NCBI GenBank assembly: GCA_049890275.1
Contig: JBMHBT010000017.1
Coordinates: 62,001 to 126,000, forward strand
Direction: 5' to 3'
DNA: 64,000 nt
Source of the DNA: UBA7374 sp049890275
Lineage (GTDB): Bacteria; Verrucomicrobiota; Verrucomicrobiia; Opitutales; Coraliomargaritaceae
Below, piece after piece: positions 42,918-51,499 of the stretch; positions within the stretch are counted from its first letter, which is position 1, and the number at the start of each line of letters is the position of its first letter. The notes under the pieces were generated by a model. The model was given only the letters and a program-made list of their open reading frames with translations, ran no database searches and was not told where the DNA came from. The position numbers and the translations under genes were made by a program.

Positions 42918-44402
42918 CTAGTGGTCAGTTGCATTGTTGGCACCCGGCTTATCGTGAGTACCCAACTGTAGAACCAGAGTCTTGCTGGCCTCATTCATTC
43001 CAAAGAGCTCTACCTCGGTTCCTTCCCGTCGAAACTTCAGAACGACACGATCCAGTGCGTGAATGGCAGATAAATCCCAGAAATGTGCTTGTGTCACATC
43101 GATCCGTACACGATCCAACACTTCACGAAAATCAAACGCATCGGCAAAGGTACTCGCCGAGACAAAGAACAATTGTCCCCGTACCGAGTAAACCCGCTCC
43201 TTACGAGAAACTTCGAAGGTAGATTCGATCTCCAGCAAACTTGATACCTTGAAGGCAAAAAACAATGCACTGAGAAGCACCCCAGCTCCTACACCCAGCG
43301 CAAGATTGTGAGAAAATACCGTAATCAATACTGTAGCGATCATCACACAACTCGATGAACGCGGGTGCAGTTTCAGGTTTTTCACTGACTGCCAGCTGAA
43401 TGTTCCAATCGAAACCATAATCATGACAGCGACCAGAGCTGCCATCGGTATCTGCTTCACGAATGCATCCAGCACGAGTATCAGGATCAGCAAAATAATA
43501 CCGGCAGAAAAAGTAGACAAACGACCACGGCCACCTGACTTTACGTTGATCACCGATTGACCAATCATCGCGCAACCGGCCATACCCCCGAAGAATCCGG
43601 CAATCACATTAGAAATACCCTGCCCCGTACACTCTTGGTTCTTGTTACTCGAAGTGTCTGTAAAGTCATCGACAATTGTCGCCGTCATTAGTGATTCCAG
43701 TAAGCCGACAATCGCTAGAGAAATCGCATACGGAAGTAGAATCATGAGGGTCTCCAAGTTCATTGGCACATCCGGCAACAGGAACATCGGTAAACTTGCC
43801 GGAAGCTGCCCCATATCACCAACCGTGCGCAATGTTTCGTCTAGGCCCATGCTTACGGAAACAATCGTGAGCACGACAATACAAACTAAAGGGGATGGCA
43901 CTGCCGTAGTGATCCTCGGCAAACCGTAAATAATGATCAAACCAGCTGCCACCATGCCATACATCAACCCCCCCTGTCCTTCAAACTCAGGCAACTGAGC
44001 CATAAAAATAATAATCGCCAGCGCATTAACAAAGCCAGTCACCACAGAGCGTGATACAAATCGCATCAAACTACCCAACCGAAAGACCCCTGCAAATATT
44101 TGAAAGATGCCGGTGAGAACCGTTGCCGGGAGTAGATACTCCAGACCGTGGTCGCGCACCAGACCCACCATGAGCACGGCCATTGCACCCGTTGCGGCAG
44201 AGATCATACCCGGTCGACCGCCAATAAAAGCAATCACAACTGCAATACAGAAGGAGGCATACAGACCCACCGCCGGATCAACACCCGCAATAATTGAAAA
44301 AGCGATTGCCTCCGGAATGAGGGCGAGCGCAACAACAGTTCCCGCGACCAAATCTTTACGCGGATTACAAAACCATTCCTGGAAATATTTTGACTGAATC
44401 AT
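42918..44402 (-). CDS. SulP-family inorganic anion transporter with STAS domain
   Basis: An inner-membrane anion carrier of 494 residues. About 10-12 hydrophobic spans cover residues ~15-385, with the SulP blocks VALALIPEAIAFSIIAGVDP and GRPGMISAATGAMAVLMVG near the N-terminus and GFFGGMAGCAMIGQSVINV in the middle. A C-terminal STAS domain follows (RVRIDVTQAHFWDLSAIHAL). The N-terminal part is shorter than in plant or animal SulP. Substrate may be sulfate, bicarbonate or another anion; the presence of cysJ/cysI in the window does not settle it since they are 40 kb away. Probably co-transcribed with the tandem Usp gene. Confidence 0.93.
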   Translation of the reverse strand: MIQSKYFQEWFCNPRKDLVAGTVVALALIPEAIAFSIIAGVDPAVGLYASFCIAVVIAFIGGRPGMISAATGAMAVLMVGLVRDHGLEYLLPATVLTGIFQIFAGVFRLGSLMRFVSRSVVTGFVNALAIIIFMAQLPEFEGQGGLMYGMVAAGLIIIYGLPRITTAVPSPLVCIVVLTIVSVSMGLDETLRTVGDMGQLPASLPMFLLPDVPMNLETLMILLPYAISLAIVGLLESLMTATIVDDFTDTSSNKNQECTGQGISNVIAGFFGGMAGCAMIGQSVINVKSGGRGRLSTFSAGIILLILILVLDAFVKQIPMAALVAVMIMVSIGTFSWQSVKNLKLHPRSSSCVMIATVLITVFSHNLALGVGAGVLLSALFFAFKVSSLLEIESTFEVSRKERVYSVRGQLFFVSASTFADAFDFREVLDRVRIDVTQAHFWDLSAIHALDRVVLKFRREGTEVELFGMNEASKTLVLQLGTHDKPGANNATDH

Positions 44403-44480
44403 CTTTCTAAAAATACAAACGCCAACAGCCGGAGCTGCTGGCGGGGAATCCGCGGATCAAGACGCAGGGAGAACACAAGT

Positions 44481-45647
44481 TCAAGTTCCGAATTCGAGCC
44501 CGAGTACAGCACTTCCTATTGAATCGCATAGTAAACGCCCCCTATGGGTTAGAGAAAAATGCGCACCTTCACAGGCAAGCAGATCTTTCTCAGCCAATGA
44601 ACGGAGCAAATGTTCAATCGCAGCACGATTCTGTGCCTTTGAAAAACGCTGCCCCAGCTCTTCCAGACAAATACCGGCATTCATACGCAGACCAAAGACG
44701 ACTGCATCCGCAAAAAGGATTGAATCATCCAAGCAAACAAGAGCCTCTTTTTCCGAATCTCCGGCAAGCAGCGCTGAAGACCAACTCTCCAAGCTGGCAC
44801 ATCGCTGGAAACGCTCTCCTTTATACTGACTCGCAGCCGAGGGCCCGTAGCCAATCCACTCACCCATCTGCCAGGTGTTCACGTTGTGGGTACATTCCCG
44901 ATCGGGTCGGCAAAAATTCGATACTTCGTACTGCGCATAACCATGCGCCTGCAGCGACTCCCAACCCCTCTCATAAAATTCCAGCTCTCGACTTTCATCG
45001 ATCTTCAATTCTCCCTTTGATAATTTTACATACAACGCCGTGTCTTCTTCAAAAGTGAGGCAATAGGTGGAAATATGCGAAGGCCCCAAATGTACAGCCT
45101 GATCAATGTCTGATTCCCACTGCGCCAATGTCTGCCCCGGCAAAGCAAACATTAAGTCCAGGTTGTTCTGAGGAAAGTCCGCTTCAACAATTCTCTCCCA
45201 AGCCGTGTAGATTTGTTGAGGGCGATGCAGGCGTCCCAAGCCCTCCAGTAAGGACGCATCAAAACTCTGCACTCCCATCGAGATACGAGTCACTCCGAGA
45301 TCACGAAGAACGGCTAACTTGTCTGCCTTTACGGCAGATGGTGCCATTTCTACCGTCCATTCATTCGGAGCGGTCATCAACTGCTCGAGCATGGCGTGAC
45401 CCAAACGATCCAAGTCCTTGGCAGGAAGTAAACCAGGAGTACCACCACCCCAGAAAACCGTCTCAACGGGCCGATCCGGCGGTAACAGACGAAACTCCAA
45501 CTCCATGCACTCCAAATAACGATCCAACTCCTCTCGCCTCGGTTTCTCTTGATAAAAGGCGCAGAAATCACAGGTCGACGCACAAAATGGCACGTGACAA
45601 TAGACACCCAGCGGCGGCACTTTTTCTTTTGCTTGCGGAGAGATCAT
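44481..45647 (-). CDS. hemW: Radical SAM haem chaperone, HemW type
   Basis: HemN-like radical SAM protein; HemW members insert haem into proteins rather than oxidise coproporphyrinogen. The cluster motif is C22-x3-C26-x2-C29 in FCASTCDFCAFYQ, followed by VETVFWGGGTPGLL, TRISMGVQSFD, NNLDLMFALPGQT, HISTYCLTFEEDTAL, and ECTHNVNTWQMGEWIGYG, a variant of the HemW HNxxYW block with Thr-Trp. The frame opens at 45698, but that overlaps the divergent lipoprotein gene; the ATG at 45647 gives 388 residues and begins just ahead of the first strand. Sulfur or haem genes are not adjacent. Confidence 0.9.
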   Translation of the reverse strand: MISPQAKEKVPPLGVYCHVPFCASTCDFCAFYQEKPRREELDRYLECMELEFRLLPPDRPVETVFWGGGTPGLLPAKDLDRLGHAMLEQLMTAPNEWTVEMAPSAVKADKLAVLRDLGVTRISMGVQSFDASLLEGLGRLHRPQQIYTAWERIVEADFPQNNLDLMFALPGQTLAQWESDIDQAVHLGPSHISTYCLTFEEDTALYVKLSKGELKIDESRELEFYERGWESLQAHGYAQYEVSNFCRPDRECTHNVNTWQMGEWIGYGPSAASQYKGERFQRCASLESWSSALLAGDSEKEALVCLDDSILFADAVVFGLRMNAGICLEELGQRFSKAQNRAAIEHLLRSLAEKDLLACEGAHFSLTHRGRLLCDSIGSAVLGLEFGT

Positions 45648-45674
45648 CACATTCGCTAGGTTCCTGTCGTATTC

Positions 45675-46112
45675 ATGAAAGCCAAGCGTATTTTCCAATT
45701 CCTGCTCACCGCACCTCTACTCCTACTCCCTGCTTGTTCCACTCAGCAAGCCATGCAAGCCGATGCCTTGCGCGAGATGAGAGGAACCACACCAAAAACT
45801 GAAATTTCGACTGACCAGTCGATTACCGTGGTGCAATTACCAGAGATTTCCGTCCTCCCTGCTAGCCTCCTGCTGAAGAATGGCCAGCGCGGCACTGTCG
45901 CCTTCAGCCTACCGGAAGCAGTATCCGGAGAGGGCCTCTACCTCAAAATAACAACGAATATCCCGGACAGTATCATTATGCCCGAAGCAATGATTCCCGC
46001 AGGAGAACGGAGCATCAATGTCCCCATGGAAGGCAGCAGCCCTGCTGAAGGCTTCCTCTTCGTTGAAGCAGAAGGCTACCAACCCATTCAGATCCCTGTT
46101 AGCGTACGCTAG
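45675..46112 (+). CDS. Lipoprotein of unknown function
   Basis: A 145-residue exported protein. The signal MKAKRIFQFLLTAPLLLLPA ends at a lipobox with Cys21 (LPAC-S), so it is lipidated and anchored in an envelope membrane. Residues ~55-145 look like a single all-beta domain: ISVLPASLLLKNGQRGTVAF, then PEAVSGEGLYLKITTNIPDS and a VEAEGYQPIQIPVSVR end, reminiscent of a small Ig-like or invasin-like fold. It is divergent from hemW with 27 bases between starts. I do not recognise a family. Confidence 0.72.
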   Translation: MKAKRIFQFLLTAPLLLLPACSTQQAMQADALREMRGTTPKTEISTDQSITVVQLPEISVLPASLLLKNGQRGTVAFSLPEAVSGEGLYLKITTNIPDSIIMPEAMIPAGERSINVPMEGSSPAEGFLFVEAEGYQPIQIPVSVR

Positions 46113-46190
46113 GCAAAGTTCAGCCTGGGCTCTAAACGCCACCGACATCAAGCAGCGAACCGCTTGCCAATAGAGGACATAATCATCGTC

Positions 46191-47048
46191 TTATTGTACC
46201 CGAACTGGTGGAGAATTCACCGGTTCATTATCCGGAATCACTCTGGCACCCCGGTAAGCCGGATGATGAGTCAGTTTCACTACTGACTTTGTATCCAGAT
46301 TCATTTTGTACATATTATAGACAAAGCTTCTGTCCTCTGCACTTACATAACCATCCAAAGCGTTGAAATAAACCTCATTTCGTTCTGAGTCTATTTTTTC
46401 AATTGAATAAATTGTAGGCGTTTTCGGATGCCACCAAAAGAGTTTTGAATCCGGTACAATTTCTTCCATTTCATGAGTTTCCAGATGCAGAAACTGAATG
46501 GACTGTGAACCGTAAATCGTCTGGAAAATTAGTTTCTTTCCCGTTTTGTCAAAACCCATCCTGTGAATCTCTGAAAAGCTCATCGGATTTAGCAGAGAGA
46601 TCGTCTTTACATCAGCAGAGAGATCCAGAGAAAACAACCTAAAGTCCCTAAATTTCCCGGGGCTATTCATCGTAGGGATGTATCCAAAAATCGGATCGAT
46701 TGCTTGCGCTTGGGCAAAAACAATAAGTGCGAGTTGAGGGCTGTATGCCAGCGCTGAAATGTGCGATTTACTGGAGGTTAATTGCTCTATCTCATTTGTT
46801 TTCTTATTCGCTACGAACAGCTCATTGCGCACCTGATTCGTACCATATTTTGAATTTCTTTTATCGTTGTAGATAGAGGACAGGAAATAGGTATTCTCTC
46901 CCAAGGGTATGCTGCTCCCTTCAGATGCATTCTCTTCAATACATTCAATCTTTCCCCTGCAAGCATCCCAAGACTCTGAAAGCACAAATAATACGCATGA
47001 CAGCAGCCCAATCAAAAGAAGAACACAAATCGTTCCAAATACCTTCAT
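46191..47048 (-). CDS. Exported protein of unknown function, possible beta-propeller
   Basis: An N-terminal signal anchor or lipoprotein signal (MKVFGTICVLLLIGLLSC, with LLSC as a possible lipobox) precedes about 265 residues rich in strands. Repeats of the type SKSHISALAYSPQLALIVFA, FSEIHRMGFDKTGKKLIFQT and DSERNEVYFNALDGYVS with an ending KMNLDTKSVVKLTHHPAYRG recall the TolB/WD40-like PD40 repeats of beta-propellers that report values in a translated log-like form. The frame extends to an ATG at 47099; the one at 47048 gives a cleaner signal. The gene is visibly AT-richer than its neighbours and has no link to them, so horizontal gain is possible. Fold call is tentative. Confidence 0.6.
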   Translation of the reverse strand: MKVFGTICVLLLIGLLSCVLFVLSESWDACRGKIECIEENASEGSSIPLGENTYFLSSIYNDKRNSKYGTNQVRNELFVANKKTNEIEQLTSSKSHISALAYSPQLALIVFAQAQAIDPIFGYIPTMNSPGKFRDFRLFSLDLSADVKTISLLNPMSFSEIHRMGFDKTGKKLIFQTIYGSQSIQFLHLETHEMEEIVPDSKLFWWHPKTPTIYSIEKIDSERNEVYFNALDGYVSAEDRSFVYNMYKMNLDTKSVVKLTHHPAYRGARVIPDNEPVNSPPVRVQ

Positions 47049-47220
47049 TACGCTAAAATAGACGACAAACCCCAAGGGCATCAAGGGCTTTAAACCCATC
47101 TAAATTATGGCGCAGAAAATACGAACGGCTCAATCAGTCGATTCGTGTATTCAACCGGAACCGCCGGCACAGATCTAATTTCAGAGGCATAAGCACCGAC
47201 TGATCAACAGTAAAAAAATG

Positions 47221-48021
47221 TCAAACCACGGGTACTGCTGCAAGCAGTTTTCGCGTATAAGGATGCTGCGGATCCGCATATATTTGCTCGGCTGAAGCCT
47301 GTTCAACAATCTTACCTTCAGTCATCACCAGCACCTCATCACTGATGTGCTCCACCACAGCTAGGTCATGAGCAATGAAGAGATAAGTAAGTGCCAGTTC
47401 CTCTTGAAGATCCTGCAACAAGTTGACGATTTGCGCCTGCACAGAAACGTCGAGAGCGCTTACTGGTTCGTCGCAAATGATACACTCCGGCTCAACTGCG
47501 AGAGCCCGGGCAATGCCAATACGCTGACGCTGACCGCCACTGAACTGATGTGGGTAGCGGCTCATGTGATCCGGATCGAGTCCCACCTTTTTGAGTAGTT
47601 CCGCGACTCGTTCCTCCCGTTGTGACTTTGACCAGTCGCGAAAATGAATCTCGAGGGGCTCTGCAATAATACTGAAAATGGTCATCCTTGGATTGAGCGA
47701 ACCGAATGGATCCTGAAAAATAACCTGTATCTTTTTGCGAAAGGGAAAGAACTCCGCAGAGGACAGAGAAGTCAGTTCACGACCTTCGTAAGCAATCGAA
47801 CCGGAAGTAACCGGAACCAGTCGTGCAATAGCACGACCCGTAGTTGTCTTACCGCTTCCACTCTCGCCCACCAACCCAACTGTTTTACCTCGTGGCACCT
47901 CAAAAGAAATTCCATCGACCGCCTTTACCTGATCGACCACATTCTGCCAAACACCAGCCCGCACGGGGAAGTGCACTTGTAGGTCTTTTACAGAAAGAAG
48001 CGCTTGGGTTGCCTGAGTCAT
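47221..48021 (-). CDS. Peptide ABC transporter ATP-binding protein, OppF/DppF type
   Basis: One of two ATPases of a peptide/nickel-type importer. Walker A GLVGESGSGKTTTGRA (~48-63), Q-loop VIFQDPFGSLNPRM, signature SGGQRQRIGIARAL, Walker B ECIICDEPVSALD, H-loop FIAHDLAVVEHISD, and the family C-terminal DPQHPYTRKLLAAVP that belongs to the oligopeptide-binding tail. At 266 residues it is short for OppF (about 320) because the C-terminal tail ends early. It is separated from oppD by two genes on the opposite strand, so it needs its own promoter. Operates with the oppD, oppBC and oppA products at 50-56 kb. Confidence 0.92.
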   Translation of the reverse strand: MTQATQALLSVKDLQVHFPVRAGVWQNVVDQVKAVDGISFEVPRGKTVGLVGESGSGKTTTGRAIARLVPVTSGSIAYEGRELTSLSSAEFFPFRKKIQVIFQDPFGSLNPRMTIFSIIAEPLEIHFRDWSKSQREERVAELLKKVGLDPDHMSRYPHQFSGGQRQRIGIARALAVEPECIICDEPVSALDVSVQAQIVNLLQDLQEELALTYLFIAHDLAVVEHISDEVLVMTEGKIVEQASAEQIYADPQHPYTRKLLAAVPVV

Positions 48022-48108
48022 TACTAACTAGCACAACGATCCTACCGAATCCTTCAAGGAATCAATTCAATTCTTGTTTCGGTTGATTCGTTTCCGCATT
48101 CTGTACAC

Positions 48109-48297
48109 ATGGACTTGGATAACTACCTGAGTATGGATCCACACCTGCTCGTCGGCATCATCAATACTGCCATTCGCAACGAGCATGGTTCCCTACAGGA
48201 GCTTTGTGCAGTACATCAACTCGAGTGCAACGCCCTCATCAATAAACTCTCCAGTGCCGGTTACAATTTTTTTGCACAACAGCAGCAATTTCGATGA
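48109..48297 (+). CDS. DUF4250 domain small protein
   Basis: A 62-residue protein that fits DUF4250: MDPHLLVGIINTAIRNEHGS, LQELCAVHQLECNALINKL and a terminal GYNFFAQQQQF. It looks like a short helical DNA-binding-like (winged or HTH-like) domain; the function of the family is not known. It is divergent from oppF (87 bases) and followed by the DUF4153 gene after 53 bases. Although short, the match to the family over its whole length makes it a real gene. Confidence 0.78.
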   Translation: MDLDNYLSMDPHLLVGIINTAIRNEHGSLQELCAVHQLECNALINKLSSAGYNFFAQQQQFR

Positions 48298-48350
48298 GAA
48301 CATACGTTTTACTTTGTCTATATAAATCTATTTTCCCAATATAGTCACCG

Positions 48351-50171
48351 ATGAACATACTTGGCCTTAGTGGACTATTCGAGAGTATACGAAGCGTCTT
48401 TTTTCGATTTCCCCTTCCCGTCGTTTGCACACTAACGACCTGCATCCTTTCCGTCGCTGTTATAGAGCATCAAGGCAATTCACTGGCAGATTCACTCTCT
48501 CGGTGGATAGCAATCAGCAGCTTGGCTTTTGTCGCCACTCTCATGATGGATCTGCTCTGCCTCGCTCTCCAGACGACAAAACGAGCACGGATATTCACAA
48601 CACTTCTCGCATTGGCCGGAGTGCTGGCGGCAACCCACCTATTGGTTCCACCGATTATCAAAGACGCACTCCCCCCCTTCTGGTACAGTTTCTGGATCAC
48701 CCTCTTTGCATTCCACCTCGGCATCGCCCTGTCCCCACTCGCCCGAAATCAGGATCCTCAGACCTTCTGGAATTTCAACCTGCGATTTTTTTATCGTTTC
48801 TTCTTCTCTACAATGAATGCAGCACTGCTCTTCATTGGATTGGCACTGGCCCTGAGCAGCATAGATCGACTCTTTGGCTTAAACGTCAACGAAGAACTCT
48901 ACTTGCAAATCTGGTTGTTTGCCGCGTTTGCCGTTCATCCACTGATCTTTCTCGGAGGCGTCCCCAGTCTGGATGAAATGAGTCGAAGCGCAGATTTCCC
49001 GAAGCCTTTGCGCTTTACCTTACAGTTTATCGGTCTGCCTTTGGTCGTACTCTATCTGCTCATACTCTATACCTATATCGCGAAGATTGGAGTCGATGCA
49101 CAATGGCCGGATGGATGGGTATCCCTACCCATCTTTGTACTCTCACTCATCGGTACACTTACAGCGATCCTCAGCCTGCCCCTGGTAAAGTCAGACTTCT
49201 GGGCAACTCTCTACCACCGTTGGCTGTACCGCCTCCTCTTGCCGCTTTCCATTGTCCTCTTCCTTGCGCTACAAATACGGCTCGATCAATACGGGATGAC
49301 GATCAACCGCTACTTGGCCCTGATGCTGGCTATATGGCTCTTTGTCATCAGCATGGCATTTATCATTCGGCCACGTCTTCACATCCGCTGGCTGCCTTCC
49401 AGTTTGCTCATTGTCGCGCTTTTCTCCGTCTACAGCGGCCCATGGAGCGCCTTCGAATGGAGCCAGCGATCTCAGGTAAAACAAGTTCGCATGATTAGCG
49501 CAGAAGCAGGAGCTCTGAAGGAAGGCGCCTTTGTCCCCAGTACAACTCCGGAAAATTTATCGGCAGATCAAAGAGCACAATTCGTCAGCAGCCTGCGCTA
49601 CATATTGAATCATTTTGGTTCGGATCCGCTGCAGGCAGAATTGAGCCATTTCCTTAAAAGCCCGGAGTATAGTGACTTCGAAGAACACTACAGCTACCGA
49701 CAAACACAGAATATTCTGCAATTCCTGGACTTAAAGAGTCCACAAACTGAGCGTATCAGCCGCTACCGCTATTCTTCAGATCCAATGCCAACCGGTGGTC
49801 ACTTGTGGATGATGCCTAAGGGGACTCTCCAGTCGTCTCACAAAACATACCCTCACAGCTCCGACGACGTGAACGCCTCCGAAGATAAGACTCTAGCACT
49901 TAAATTCAACCATCAGAAACAAACGCTTGCGGTTACCTGTGACGAAATTCTTTTGTCCAAACTCGACACTTCAATATGGGTGAACGATATCATCCATGCC
50001 GAACTCAAAGACGACGAAAGCCAATTAGCCAAACCACTATATTGGGATTTTGAAGGCCAGAGATGGAGCTTTCGATTTGTACTGGAAGAGGCCGGTATCC
50101 AGCAAAGAAAAGATTCGCCCCACCAGATCCAATATTTGTCCGGTCGTCTCTTTTACACTCCGCCCAATTAA
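48351..50171 (+). CDS. DUF4153 multi-spanning membrane protein
   Basis: A 606-residue inner-membrane protein with about 11-12 helices in residues 1-370, followed by a soluble C-terminal part of about 230 residues. The DUF4153-type segment FIGLPLVVLYLLILYTYIAK then WPDGWVSLPIFVLSLIGTLT is clear. The C-terminal part has a segment KEGAFVPSTTPENLSADQRA that begins a region probably outside the membrane. The function of DUF4153 is unknown. It sits with the DUF4250 gene inside the opp cluster on the opposite strand, and its last 4 bases overlap the oppD 3' end. Confidence 0.82.
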   Translation: MNILGLSGLFESIRSVFFRFPLPVVCTLTTCILSVAVIEHQGNSLADSLSRWIAISSLAFVATLMMDLLCLALQTTKRARIFTTLLALAGVLAATHLLVPPIIKDALPPFWYSFWITLFAFHLGIALSPLARNQDPQTFWNFNLRFFYRFFFSTMNAALLFIGLALALSSIDRLFGLNVNEELYLQIWLFAAFAVHPLIFLGGVPSLDEMSRSADFPKPLRFTLQFIGLPLVVLYLLILYTYIAKIGVDAQWPDGWVSLPIFVLSLIGTLTAILSLPLVKSDFWATLYHRWLYRLLLPLSIVLFLALQIRLDQYGMTINRYLALMLAIWLFVISMAFIIRPRLHIRWLPSSLLIVALFSVYSGPWSAFEWSQRSQVKQVRMISAEAGALKEGAFVPSTTPENLSADQRAQFVSSLRYILNHFGSDPLQAELSHFLKSPEYSDFEEHYSYRQTQNILQFLDLKSPQTERISRYRYSSDPMPTGGHLWMMPKGTLQSSHKTYPHSSDDVNASEDKTLALKFNHQKQTLAVTCDEILLSKLDTSIWVNDIIHAELKDDESQLAKPLYWDFEGQRWSFRFVLEEAGIQQRKDSPHQIQYLSGRLFYTPPN

Positions 50172-51016
50172 ACGGACGTTTCTCCGGACATCTCCATCTC
50201 GATGGTCGTCAGGCGATCCTGTTTCTTGCCTAATTTTGGAATACAGGCGATCAATGCACGGGTGTAGGAATGTTCCGGTTGGTTCAACACAGACTCCACC
50301 GGGCCACGCTCGACGATCGCACCACGGTACATAACAATCACTTCGTCGGCAAAGCCCTTCACAATTCCGAAATTGTGCGTAATCAAGATAATGCTCATCC
50401 CCAACTTCTCGCGCAGATCCCGCAATAAATCGATAATCTGCGCCTGAATCGTCACATCGAGCGCAGTGGTTGGTTCATCGGCTACCAGTAATTTTGGTTC
50501 ACAGGCCAATGCCATCGCGATCATCACGCGCTGTTGCATACCTCCACTCATCTCATGAGGGTAAGCCTTTTGGCGCTTCGCTGCATCACGGATACCCACA
50601 AGATCCAATAACTCGACCACACGCGCTTCGACATCCTCTATATCCGGTCGGTGGAGCTTTACTGCCTCGGCAATCTGATAACCAACGGTAAAGACCGGAT
50701 TGAGCGAGGCAGAAGGCTCCTGGAAAATGTAGGCGATCCCATTACCGCGAATCGAACGAACCGACGCGTCATCCATCGCCAGTACATCGCGACCCTCAAA
50801 AAGAATTTTGCCCTCAACCTCGCAAGTCGGCGCATCCGGCAGCAAACGTGTTAAAGCCAAACAACTGACGCTCTTCCCGCTGCCGCTTTCACCCAGAACA
50901 GCAACCGTGCGGCCACCGCCCTCAACACTAAAGTCGACCCCGTGCACCACTTCATTGGCTGAACCGTCACTTTGAAATGCGATACGCAGATTGGAAACTT
51001 CGAGCAGGTTTGGCAT
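50168..51016 (-). CDS. Peptide ABC transporter ATP-binding protein, OppD/DppD type
   Basis: Partner ATPase of the peptide importer. Walker A VLGESGSGKSVSCLALTRLL, Q-loop IFQEPSASLNPVFTV, signature MSGGMQQRVMIAMAL, Walker B LLVADEPTTALD, H-loop ILITHNFGIVKGFAD, and the OppD-type C-terminal QPEHSYTRALIACIP. The canonical signature LSGGQ is MSGGM, which is typical of the OppD subfamily. Length 282. Downstream on the same strand, after two opposite-strand genes, is oppF; upstream is the GxxExxY remnant and then the fused permease. Substrate range cannot be told. Confidence 0.93.
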   Translation of the reverse strand: MPNLLEVSNLRIAFQSDGSANEVVHGVDFSVEGGGRTVAVLGESGSGKSVSCLALTRLLPDAPTCEVEGKILFEGRDVLAMDDASVRSIRGNGIAYIFQEPSASLNPVFTVGYQIAEAVKLHRPDIEDVEARVVELLDLVGIRDAAKRQKAYPHEMSGGMQQRVMIAMALACEPKLLVADEPTTALDVTIQAQIIDLLRDLREKLGMSIILITHNFGIVKGFADEVIVMYRGAIVERGPVESVLNQPEHSYTRALIACIPKLGKKQDRLTTIEMEMSGETSV

Positions 51017-51085
51017 AATTTATTAAAATGTATACAGTATAAATAAAACACAGAGCTACAGAGAATCAAAACTCCATACGAATAT

Positions 51086-51349
51086 TTATGATAGGTGAAA
51101 CACCGTCGATAAGTTTCGGTTGCCGAAATGGAGGAGCAAACCTAGCTGCAAGTGGATCAATCGAAGACAGGTCAATAGCTGCGACTGAATAACCGGATTG
51201 GATTCGGGAACCGCTTTCAATTCTACGACTACACTGTCTTCAACCTTAAGATCCATACGAAAGGATTGCTCTAGGTCGTGCCCTTTGTAAAGCAAAGGTG
51301 CTTCCTTCTGAGAATCTACCTCCAGACCCATCATTAAGAGTTCACGGAT
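51086..51349 (-). pseudogene. N-terminally truncated GxxExxY protein
   Basis: Residual frame reading IRELLMMGLEV, YKGHDLEQSFRMDLKVED, VVVELKAVPESNPVIQSQLL and LRLIHLQLGLLLHFG, which matches the C-terminal two thirds of GxxExxY proteins (a PDDEXK nuclease-like family; D and ExK in RMDLKVEDSVVVELK). The N-terminal part with the name-giving G-x-x-E-x-x-Y motif is missing: upstream in frame is a TGA at 51350-51352, then a GC-rich two-hairpin element. An ATG at 51334 would allow an 82-residue product, but without the N-terminal helix it is unlikely to work. It sits between the fused permease and oppD genes on the same strand. Confidence 0.75.
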
Positions 51350-51360
51350 TCATGCCCCTT

Positions 51361-51412
51361 CGTAGGCCGGCACACCAGCAAGCCGGGACCGCCCACCACG
51401 CGGGGCACCCCA
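51361..51412. repeat. GC-rich element with two adjacent hairpins (REP/BIME-like)
   Basis: Two short inverted repeats stand side by side: CCGGC (51367-51371) with GCCGG (51382-51386), and GCCC (51391-51394) with GGGC (51403-51406). The stretch is much richer in GC than its surroundings and abuts the broken end of the GxxExxY gene. It resembles a mobile palindromic unit, but I see only one copy in this window, so the repeat status is unproven. Confidence 0.45.
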
Positions 51413-51499
51413 ATGGCTGTACCAATGATCTTTTTACGGATCTCATCCTTTTTTTAAATCGATCAAACCGCGCCTTTATTCCTCTGTGTATCGATAATA

